Positions 57,112-64,000 of a stretch of 64,000 nt of DNA are shown piece after piece (position 1 is the first letter of the stretch; every line of letters begins with the position of its first letter). Both the position numbers and the translations under genes were made by a program. The DNA comes from Thermosipho affectus. Its GTDB lineage: Bacteria; Thermotogota; Thermotogae; Thermotogales; Fervidobacteriaceae. The notes below the pieces were generated by a model that made no database searches, was not told the origin of the DNA, and was given only the letters and a program-made list of their open reading frames with translations. Where the stretch lies: contig NZ_LBFC01000006.1 of assembly GCF_001990485.1 (NCBI RefSeq), positions 1 to 64,000 on the forward strand. The letters are read 5' to 3'.

Positions 57112-59475
57112 CTAATCCTTTTTTACTTTATATTTCAATATTCCATCTTTAGTTACAAGATACAAATATTCACCATCTGAATCCGCTGTCAAAACTTCAT
57201 TGTCAAGTTTCTCTATAATCTTCAAAACCCTTCTTTCTGGAATATCAATTATTGTAATAAAATTTCTTCCAATAGTTAAGAAATAATTTCCCACTCTAAA
57301 AATAGCTATATTACCTATCCAACCTTCACCTATATAATTTCCAACAGTCGAACCTATATCATAAAATAAAAATCCATAGCTTCTTGTAACTCCCAAAACT
57401 TCATTCCTATAAATTATTACATCTGAAATATCAATACTTTTATTTTTAAGTTCAGGTACACTTAAAAGCAGATTTAATCTTGGTATATAAATTTGTTTAT
57501 TTGTATATAAAATAAGATAATTTTCAACCACCTTAATTCTCCCATACTGTCCTTTTAAATCTACTATTTTCTTACCAAATGGATCCCAAAAACTAACAAT
57601 TTCCCCGGAATTAACCGCTGTATACACTCCCTCTTGTGTTGCAAGAAAATCCGCCACATAAACAACATTGTATTTTTTCTTTATAGCTGGACTATAAAAG
57701 TAAATCTCACTTGCCGTTCTAAAGGAAACCCCACCAAAGCTCTTTTTTAAGTTAAATATAGGTCCTTCCATGAGTTTCGTACCATTTCCATACAATCCAT
57801 TTGGTCCTCCTGTATAAATAACTGACTTAAAAATGGCAATTTGATTTCCAGGAAAATCCAATTTTTTGTCAAAATCCACAACTATTGAATTTGAAATTCT
57901 TGCACCATTAAATCTATATGGTCTCAACTTAGATAAATACACTTCTTTTTCTTTTTCAGTCTTTGATACATACTCTCTATAGTTATCATCTTTGTACTCG
58001 GGGATCTTAATTTCACCAAACTCTAAAAATTGTTTTAACTTTTCCACAAACTCGTTAGAAGAATAAAACGAATAAGCATCTCCTTTTATTTGAATAAGAT
58101 CAATTCCATCTATTTTTGCAGAATCCACTGAGACAATTCCATCACCTTTTCCACTAACAAGCTCAGGATAAAATTTTTCAAGAGTACTATTTTTAACGTC
58201 TATACCAAAAGGAGGAGTTGTCCCAATAAATGAAACCATGCTTACATTATCTTTTCTTGAAAGCGTCTTCATCTTTTCCAAAAGTTTGGAATCCGGTAAA
58301 ATTTCACTCCAATATGTATTTACTGTCTCAATAAAAGTATAAATATGTGTCTGAATTGAAGAAATCATGTTTTCATCAAGGTTATAAATCTTTGATAACG
58401 CCTCTGGGGTCTTTCCATACAAAAGTGAACCAAAATATACGGGATTTGAAATATTTGTACCCTTAAATGGCACAGAAATAAATGCAATTTTTCTAACATT
58501 GTTAATTTCTGGATGCAACAATAAACAATAAGAAATTATTAATCCCCCAATATCTTGAGCTATAACATCAAATTTGAAATTCTTGAATCTTTTCAATTCA
58601 GATGCAAGCTTCTCAGCTTCAAATTCAATATAGCTTTTTAACTCCGAACGCTTAAAATAATCATCTACCATATCTTTATACAGCTTTGATCTTACTTCGT
58701 AAAGTGGATAATTATACATCATTATAGTTCTATCGGAAAATACAACCGACCAAAAATTTAAATCTGGACTATCATCTGATTTAAAATATCCCTTGAAATT
58801 TCTATCTGAGCCTGGAATAACCAAAATAGCGGGTTTTGGTGTAAGTTTTTCAACAAGCACCTTTATACCCAATTCTTGTTTTTTTGGGTTTAAAGCCACG
58901 ATTCCTATCTTTGAACTATGGAAAGATTGAGTTTCAACGTAATATCCTTTTTCATCTTTTCCTATATAACTTCCAGGAAAGATCCTATAGGCAGAACCTT
59001 TATCGGGAATGTACGCAAGTGCAACATTGTTATAATCTATACCATAATAATAATCAGATGGAAAATAATATTTAAAAGTAATTGGTCTATATGCAAAATC
59101 AACCTTTCCATCTTTTGGAATAACATCGTACACCGTGTCTATAAACGGGTAATTTTTAAATAAGTCTGGATCAGTATCCGGTGTAATAGGATTTAACCTA
59201 AAAGATTTTTCATACGGAAAGGCACCTTTTGGAATATTTATATAAAGATTTTTCACAACAGTTGTTTCTTGTTGCGCCTTTATCTCAATTTGAGACTTTT
59301 TCTTTAAAAACTGACCAATTAATATAGCAAAAGCTACTGCAACTATCACAATAGATATAGATAACAAAAGCAAAAGCTTTCTTTTGTATATAGTTTTCAA
59401 TAACTCAATTACTCTACCAAATAATTTTCCAAATAGTTCTTTTGCTCTCCCTAAAATATTCTTTAAAAAATCCAT
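57112..59475 (-). CDS. Large anchored protein with alpha/beta-hydrolase-like domain lacking the usual serine
   Basis: A 787-residue protein with an N-terminal membrane segment (about 33-55). Residues 205-480 look like a lipase-type alpha/beta hydrolase: AILVIPGSDRNFKG, FDVIAQDIGGLIISYCLL (about 302-319), IAFISVPFKGTNI and GKGDGIVSVDSA. The nucleophile elbow, usually G-x-S-x-G (for example AHSMGG), reads AQDIGG, so Asp replaces Ser. The C-terminal 300 residues form repeated beta strands like a propeller. Likely periplasmic. Start overlaps the stop of the nuclease gene (TAATG). Function unknown. Confidence 0.68.
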   Translation of the reverse strand: MDFLKNILGRAKELFGKLFGRVIELLKTIYKRKLLLLLSISIVIVAVAFAILIGQFLKKKSQIEIKAQQETTVVKNLYINIPKGAFPYEKSFRLNPITPDTDPDLFKNYPFIDTVYDVIPKDGKVDFAYRPITFKYYFPSDYYYGIDYNNVALAYIPDKGSAYRIFPGSYIGKDEKGYYVETQSFHSSKIGIVALNPKKQELGIKVLVEKLTPKPAILVIPGSDRNFKGYFKSDDSPDLNFWSVVFSDRTIMMYNYPLYEVRSKLYKDMVDDYFKRSELKSYIEFEAEKLASELKRFKNFKFDVIAQDIGGLIISYCLLLHPEINNVRKIAFISVPFKGTNISNPVYFGSLLYGKTPEALSKIYNLDENMISSIQTHIYTFIETVNTYWSEILPDSKLLEKMKTLSRKDNVSMVSFIGTTPPFGIDVKNSTLEKFYPELVSGKGDGIVSVDSAKIDGIDLIQIKGDAYSFYSSNEFVEKLKQFLEFGEIKIPEYKDDNYREYVSKTEKEKEVYLSKLRPYRFNGARISNSIVVDFDKKLDFPGNQIAIFKSVIYTGGPNGLYGNGTKLMEGPIFNLKKSFGGVSFRTASEIYFYSPAIKKKYNVVYVADFLATQEGVYTAVNSGEIVSFWDPFGKKIVDLKGQYGRIKVVENYLILYTNKQIYIPRLNLLLSVPELKNKSIDISDVIIYRNEVLGVTRSYGFLFYDIGSTVGNYIGEGWIGNIAIFRVGNYFLTIGRNFITIIDIPERRVLKIIEKLDNEVLTADSDGEYLYLVTKDGILKYKVKKD

Positions 59476-60002
59476 TAATTATCCCCCTGTGAACCTTTCC
59501 CAAATTTTTTTCTAAATTCGTCTAAGTCCAAATTTTCAACAAATTTTTTAAACTCGTCATCTTCTTTATCATAATCCTCATTAGGATAATCAATTGAATA
59601 ATCCAATACTAACTCATTTGAAACATATATCGGCGAAGATGTCTTTAAAGCAAGAATAATAGCATCAGATGGTCTTGCGTCAAATTCTATCAATCCATCA
59701 TCCTCTTCGTCGTTTGCAGTCAAATCTTTTAATATTACTTTTGCATAAAAAGTATTATCTTCAATTTTGTTTATTAATATCTTCTCCATCTTTGCCTCAA
59801 GTCCTTCAACCATTGAAAGTAAAAGATCATGGGTTAACGGTCTTTCAAAAGTTACATTTTCCAAAATCATAGCAAGTACACTTGCTTCGCATGCACCTAT
59901 CCATATTGGAAGTATCTTTTTAGTACCTTCAATAGATAAAATCACAACGGGTGAATTATTTACTTTATCCAATGCCAATGCTTTAATTGTCGCCCTTTTC
60001 AT
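59475..60002 (-). CDS. Bifunctional nuclease family protein (DUF151)
   Basis: A 175-residue protein with the family blocks SPVVILSIEGTKKILPIWIGACEA, RPLTHDLLLSMVEGL and FDARPSDAIILALKTSSPIYVS. Plant and bacterial members show nuclease activity; the physiological role in Thermotogae is not known. The acidic tail (NEDYDKEDDEF) is usual. The ATG at 60002 follows AAAGGGGG; the frame runs nine codons further upstream into plsC. Confidence 0.88.
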   Translation of the reverse strand: MKRATIKALALDKVNNSPVVILSIEGTKKILPIWIGACEASVLAMILENVTFERPLTHDLLLSMVEGLEAKMEKILINKIEDNTFYAKVILKDLTANDEEDDGLIEFDARPSDAIILALKTSSPIYVSNELVLDYSIDYPNEDYDKEDDEFKKFVENLDLDEFRKKFGKGSQGDN

Positions 60003-60744
60003 CCCAAATCCCCCTTTCAAAATCCTCAACGCCTTTTGAAACTACACTTTTTACATATTCTCTTAAAACTTTCTCACTATCAAAAATGTTGGGATCCACT
60101 AAATCATGGATTTTAATATATATAGGATGCCTTTTTATAAACAAACTCTTTTTTCTAAGTACTTTATGCGCTCCCCAAATGGAAATCGGCAAAATCTTAA
60201 TCTTATACTTGTAAGCTATCTCCAAACTTCTATTTTTAAAATCTAGAACCTTCCCATCAAAACTTCTCGTACCTTCTGGGAACAAAACAAAATGAACTCC
60301 TTCATTTAGTTTTCTTATAACTTCTTTCAAAGACATTGCCGTCTTTCTCACATTCCCTCTATCTATTAAAACACTTCTAAGATATTTTAAAAACCAATTT
60401 ATTCCCGGCACCTTTCCCAATTCCTTTTTGGCAATAAACGCAACAGGTTCAACAAATCCAATAATTAAAGGAATATCAAGAGCACTTTGATGATTAGACA
60501 CGACAATATAATTTTCATCTATTTTTGGCTTTTTACCAAATACGTGCACCTTAATCCCAAGTAATTTAAAAGTCATCCTACCGAAAATTTCAATCTGCTT
60601 TACAACAAATTTTCTAGATACTTCTTTGTTAAATAAACCTATAACAAATCCTACAAATAAAACTATCGCACCGTATATTACAATATAAACAAAGGCCCCA
60701 ATCAAAAAATATAACGTATAAAAAAACTCAAATATTTTTCTCAT
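59983..60744 (-). CDS. plsC: 1-acyl-sn-glycerol-3-phosphate acyltransferase
   Basis: Membrane-associated acyltransferase of 253 residues for phosphatidic acid synthesis. The NHQSALD motif (HX4D) near residue 85 is catalytic, and FPEGTRSFDG binds the glycerol phosphate. An N-terminal hydrophobic hairpin (about 5-40) anchors it. It overlaps thiI by four bases and the nuclease gene by 20 bases. Confidence 0.92.
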   Translation of the reverse strand: MRKIFEFFYTLYFLIGAFVYIVIYGAIVLFVGFVIGLFNKEVSRKFVVKQIEIFGRMTFKLLGIKVHVFGKKPKIDENYIVVSNHQSALDIPLIIGFVEPVAFIAKKELGKVPGINWFLKYLRSVLIDRGNVRKTAMSLKEVIRKLNEGVHFVLFPEGTRSFDGKVLDFKNRSLEIAYKYKIKILPISIWGAHKVLRKKSLFIKRHPIYIKIHDLVDPNIFDSEKVLREYVKSVVSKGVEDFERGIWDEKGDN

Positions 60745-61910
60745 GACTCCCTCCCTAACGTATAACTTTCCATCTTATTAAATACCTTTTCTTCCAATTC
60801 AAATAGTTTGTCAAGTTTTTGTTCAATTTCCTTTAACTCTCCAATCGAAGATTTAGTTGCGGGATTTTTAGGTGCAAAAGCCACACAACTGTCTATATAA
60901 GGTAATATTGAAATTCCATATGTTTCTATCTCCTTTGCTTTTTCAATAATATCTAGCTTTTCAAAGCCAATTAATGGTCGTAGAATTGGAATATCAGAAA
61001 CATCTTCAATAGTTCTTAAATTAGAAAGTGTTTGACTTGCAACTTGCGCAATATTCTCACCCGTTATAATTGCACTGGCTTTTCTTTTCTTTGAAAGTTT
61101 GTTTGCTATTCTTATCATACTTCTTCTTTGAATAATCAAAGAATATCTATCTGGCACATTTGACTTTATGTACTGCTGAACTTCCGTAAAAGGAACGATA
61201 TGAGTTCTTAAGGTATCAGGGGTATATTTTGATAAAACATCAGCCAAATCTAATATCTTCTTTACAGATTTTTCACTCGTAAATGGTGGACTTAAAAAGC
61301 TTAACGTTTCAAGTTTTAACCCACGCTTTAGCATATACCAACCTGCCACAGGGCTATCTATTCCTCCACTTAAAAGTAAAATTGCCTTACCCGAAACACC
61401 AACCGGGAGTCCTCCATACAATCTTTCCTTACCAACAAAGATAAAAGCTTCCTTTTCTTTTATCTCAATTCCAACTGTTATATCGGGATTATGAACATCA
61501 ACATTTAAATTGTCAAATTCTTCAAGTACGTAAGCACCAATATATGCACTCAACTCATTAGAAGTCATTGGAAATTCTTTAAAAGACCTTTTCGTTTGAA
61601 CCTTAAAAGTTTTCTTTCCTTTTATATTCAAACTCAACAATTTTTTTACAGCCTCTTTTATTTCATCAATGTCATGACTTACCGCATATGCATAACTAAA
61701 ATTTTGTATCCCAAACACATATTTTAATCTTTCTTTTATTTCCAAAAATGACATATTTTTTAACCTTATAATTATTCTTCCATACCTTTTACTTATTTCA
61801 GGCGGTCTTGCAATCTTTCTTATATTATCAATAAGTTTTTTTTCAAAATATCCCCTATTTTTCCCTTTTAATCCTATTTCAAAATACCTTACTACAACTA
61901 CTGGCTCCAT
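60741..61910 (-). CDS. thiI: tRNA 4-thiouridine synthase ThiI
   Basis: Makes s4U8 in tRNA, a near-UV sensor and stability mark. The 389 residues comprise the N-terminal ferredoxin-like and THUMP domains (about 1-165) and the PP-loop ATPase domain (LLSGGIDSPVAGW, near residue 182). There is no C-terminal rhodanese domain, as in Thermotoga ThiI, so sulfur must come from a separate carrier; the CVAFAPKNP segment holds the conserved cysteine. First gene of the envelope operon, starting after AAGGAGG. Confidence 0.93.
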   Translation of the reverse strand: MEPVVVVRYFEIGLKGKNRGYFEKKLIDNIRKIARPPEISKRYGRIIIRLKNMSFLEIKERLKYVFGIQNFSYAYAVSHDIDEIKEAVKKLLSLNIKGKKTFKVQTKRSFKEFPMTSNELSAYIGAYVLEEFDNLNVDVHNPDITVGIEIKEKEAFIFVGKERLYGGLPVGVSGKAILLLSGGIDSPVAGWYMLKRGLKLETLSFLSPPFTSEKSVKKILDLADVLSKYTPDTLRTHIVPFTEVQQYIKSNVPDRYSLIIQRRSMIRIANKLSKKRKASAIITGENIAQVASQTLSNLRTIEDVSDIPILRPLIGFEKLDIIEKAKEIETYGISILPYIDSCVAFAPKNPATKSSIGELKEIEQKLDKLFELEEKVFNKMESYTLGRES

Positions 61911-61944
61911 TTGAAGCCTCCTTTCTGGTAATATTCTATCACAT

Positions 61945-62217
61945 CTAAACGATTTTGTTTAAGTAACTTATAACTTCTTCCAATTCTTGTATTTTCCTAT
62001 CCACTTCTTCTACGTCTTCTGAAAAAATCGCACTTTTTACACATGTCTCAAGATGTGAATTTAAAACCTGAACATTTGCTTTTTTCAAAAGGGCAATCGT
62101 TGCAAGAATTTGCTTTGAAATATCTATACAATATCTGTTATCTTCTACCATCTTTATTACCGCCTCAACTTGCCCTTTGGCATTCTTCAATGTTCTTAAC
62201 GCATCCTTATGCTTCAC
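61945..62217 (-). CDS. CsoR/FrmR family metal- or thiol-sensing repressor
   Basis: A 90-residue all-helical repressor. RTLKNAKGQVEAVIKMVEDNRYCIDI gives the first cysteine; HLETC gives His and Cys of the C-H-C set that binds Cu(I) in CsoR. RcnR- and FrmR-type ligands are not clearly ruled out. No copper ATPase or chaperone gene is adjacent. The gene has its own extended -10 promoter directly upstream. Confidence 0.88.
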   Translation of the reverse strand: MKHKDALRTLKNAKGQVEAVIKMVEDNRYCIDISKQILATIALLKKANVQVLNSHLETCVKSAIFSEDVEEVDRKIQELEEVISYLNKIV

Positions 62218-62239
62218 ATAACCAACCTCCTTCCCTTAA

Positions 62240-62248
62240 ATTATACCA
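62240..62248 (-). promoter_or_regulatory. Extended -10 promoter of the CsoR-type gene
   Basis: Minus strand TGGTATAAT about 23 bases before the start codon, with no clear -35. It separates this regulator from the ABC exporter transcript, which ends in the hairpin just upstream. Confidence 0.6.
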
Positions 62249-62250
62249 TG

Positions 62251-62281
62251 AAAAAAACTCTCTGCATTCGCAGAGAGTTTT
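62251..62281 (-). terminator. Terminator of the ABC exporter operon
   Basis: A perfect 12-base inverted repeat AAAACTCTCTGC (62254-62265) / GCAGAGAGTTTT (62270-62281) with loop ATTC and seven T residues on the minus strand. Overlaps the exporter's stop codon. Confidence 0.85.
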
Positions 62282-64000
62282 ACACATAAGCACCTAAAAA
62301 TTGACTTTTATACAATTCTGCATAAAAACCATTTTTATTCATCAGCTGCTCATGTGTACCTTTTTCGATTATTTTTCCTTCATTCATTACCAAAATCATA
62401 TCCGCATCTTTAATAGTCGATAATCTATGTGCAATAACAAAATTAGTTCTACTATGCATCAATCTTTTCATAGCACTCTGAATATATTTCTCAGTCAACG
62501 TATCCACATTACTAGTAGCTTCGTCTAAAATTAAAATATCTGGATCCACTACAAAAGCCCTTGCTATCGTTATAAGCTGTTTCTCCCCTTGAGAAATATT
62601 TGAAGCTTCTTCATTAATAACGGCATCATATCCTCCAGGCAATGCCATTATAAAGTGATGAGCATGTGCTAACTTTGCAGCATTTATTATTTCTTCTTCA
62701 GTGGCATTATCTTTACCATATGCAATATTTTCCCTAATAGTACCATTAAACAACCAAGTGTCTTGTAAAACCATCCCAAAGAACCTTCTCAAATTATTTT
62801 TTCTCAATTTCCTTATATCCACACCATCTATGGTAATTCTTCCCTTTTGTATCTCGTAAAACCTCATCAATAAATTCACAAGAGTTGTTTTTCCGGCACC
62901 TGTTGGCCCAACAATGGCAATAGTCTGACCACTTTTCACATCAATATTTAAGTCTTCAATTAATTTTTTGTCTTTACTATAACTAAAATAAACATTTTCA
63001 AATTTCACATTTTCTTCAACAGACTTCAATTCTATGGCATTCTCTGGATCAGGTTCTTCTTCTTTCTCATCTAAAATTTCAAAAACTCTTTCCGATGCTG
63101 CAAGAGTTGACTGAATCATGTTCATTATATTTGCAACTTGAGAAATAGGTTGATTAAATTGTTGAGAGTATTGAATAAATGCCTGCACATCACCAAGTTG
63201 GATAATGCGTTTCGTCACCATTATTCCACCCATTATCGAAACTATAACATACCCCAAATTACCAACAAATCTCATAATAGGCATAGTTATTCCAGAAACA
63301 AATTGTGCCTTCCAAGCAGAACCATATAACTTTTCGTTATACTCCTCAAATCTTTTAATACTTTCTTCTTCCATGTTATATCCTTTTACAACAATTAATC
63401 CGCCAAACATCTCTTCGACATGTCCGTTTACATTTCCAAGAAATTTTTGCTGATTTTTAAAATATTTCTGAGATTTCTTTACTATAAGTACTATCAATGA
63501 TATGCTGATAGGTAGTGTAACCATTGTAACCAAAGTAAGCAAAGGACTAATAGTAAGCATCATTATAATAACACCAACTATTGTAACTATAGAAGTAATA
63601 AGTTGCGTCAAACTTTGATTTAAAGTGTTACTAATTAAATCCACATCATTTGTTACTCTACTTAAAATTTCACCATGTGTTCTTGAATCATAAAACCTCA
63701 ATGGAAGTTTTGAAAGTTTTTCCATAACTTCCGTCCTTAATTTTTTTACAACCTTTTGTGACACACCTGCCATTATATATTGCTGTATATACATAAATAA
63801 CGCAAATAATCCATACAAAATTCCCACTTCAATCAAAATTTTTAGTATACCTTGGAGATCTATTTTTGCCCTAGGAAATATTTTTCTTGCAAGAAATCCC
63901 TGAAACAACTTAGTTGTTGCCTTCCCCAAAACTTTTGGAGCAATAATACTAAATATTGTTCCAGTTATTGCAAGTGCAAATACAATTATCAAAGGAATTG
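62280..64000 (-). CDS. ABC exporter subunit, canonical ATP site (5' end cut by window edge)
   Basis: Fused membrane and ATPase subunit, 570 residues visible. The reading frame is open through base 64000 and the first part of the membrane domain is missing, so the gene starts outside the window. Walker A GPTGAGKTT, signature NISQGEKQL, catalytic Glu in LILDEATSNVD and H-loop IAHRLST are all present. The sequence resembles TM288, the active half of the Thermotoga maritima heterodimeric exporter; its TM287-type partner would be expected just upstream, outside the window. Substrate unknown, perhaps drugs or lipids. Confidence 0.9.
   Translation of the reverse strand, partial: IPLIIVFALAITGTIFSIIAPKVLGKATTKLFQGFLARKIFPRAKIDLQGILKILIEVGILYGLFALFMYIQQYIMAGVSQKVVKKLRTEVMEKLSKLPLRFYDSRTHGEILSRVTNDVDLISNTLNQSLTQLITSIVTIVGVIIMMLTISPLLTLVTMVTLPISISLIVLIVKKSQKYFKNQQKFLGNVNGHVEEMFGGLIVVKGYNMEEESIKRFEEYNEKLYGSAWKAQFVSGITMPIMRFVGNLGYVIVSIMGGIMVTKRIIQLGDVQAFIQYSQQFNQPISQVANIMNMIQSTLAASERVFEILDEKEEEPDPENAIELKSVEENVKFENVYFSYSKDKKLIEDLNIDVKSGQTIAIVGPTGAGKTTLVNLLMRFYEIQKGRITIDGVDIRKLRKNNLRRFFGMVLQDTWLFNGTIRENIAYGKDNATEEEIINAAKLAHAHHFIMALPGGYDAVINEEASNISQGEKQLITIARAFVVDPDILILDEATSNVDTLTEKYIQSAMKRLMHSRTNFVIAHRLSTIKDADMILVMNEGKIIEKGTHEQLMNKNGFYAELYKSQFLGAYV

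Overview
The window is strongly AT-rich bacterial DNA with closely packed operons. Family content points to the Thermotogae, and the low GC suggests a Thermosipho-like species. The support is a GluRS/CysRS/ProRS operon, an hrcA-grpE-dnaJ heat-shock operon, a ferredoxin-linked 2-oxoacid oxidoreductase beside butyrate kinases, SpoVS in what is probably a non-sporulating anaerobe, NiaR/NiaP, tandem M42 peptidases and TM287/TM288-like ABC exporters. The organism name is inferred from this gene content, not from any search.

Layout, left to right. At 95-274 is the edge or remnant of a CRISPR array without cas genes, followed by a gene-free stretch. Three aminoacyl-tRNA synthetase genes (796-5319, minus) come next. 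A uracil/xanthine permease follows, whose leader looks like a PyrR-type RNA element covering its ribosome binding site. A plus-strand group (7776-12473) holds miaB, a YitT-type membrane protein, a nicotinamidase, a metal-ion exporter and a secreted TPR protein. From 12494 to 23534 (minus) the heat-shock operon hrcA-grpE-dnaJ continues into nadE, glycerate kinase and a hydroxyacid dehydrogenase; a second group holds YjbQ, a sigma54-activator-like regulator without the GAFTGA loop, a metallo-hydrolase, glycogen synthase and galT. Then come niaR-niaP, slyD-hlyIII, a radical SAM/transporter pair, two M42 peptidases and yicC-remA-gmk-rpoZ.

The most informative metabolic blocks are two. First, 33056-40577 (minus) encodes an apparently complete amino-acid fermentation route: aminotransferase, four-subunit 2-oxoacid:ferredoxin oxidoreductase, phosphotransacylase and two acyl-phosphate kinases, plus a P-loop protein of unknown role. 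Second, 43196-49455 (plus) holds ygeY, ygeW, a hydantoinase, ssnA and an iron-sulfur dihydroorotate-dehydrogenase-like flavoprotein. This resembles the anaerobic purine-degradation clusters of enteric bacteria and clostridia in a shortened form, with an unusual reductase candidate and a decayed reading frame inside. It is the best candidate here for an undescribed pathway variant.

Between and after these lie a serine-biosynthesis-type aminotransferase/serA pair, a tRNA-Ala gene, and a five-tRNA operon with a perfect consensus promoter leading into spoVS. The right end (50370-64000, minus) is an envelope-directed operon (thiI, plsC, a bifunctional nuclease, two very large membrane-anchored proteins, a DUF3307 membrane protein, an ABC half-exporter), a UshA-like nucleotidase, a CsoR-type metal sensor and an ABC exporter cut by the window edge. 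Several minus- and plus-strand genes appear to use TTG or GTG starts placed 7-8 bases after a GGAGGTGATT-like ribosome binding site; where a nearer in-frame start lies inside the ribosome binding site I moved the start downstream.
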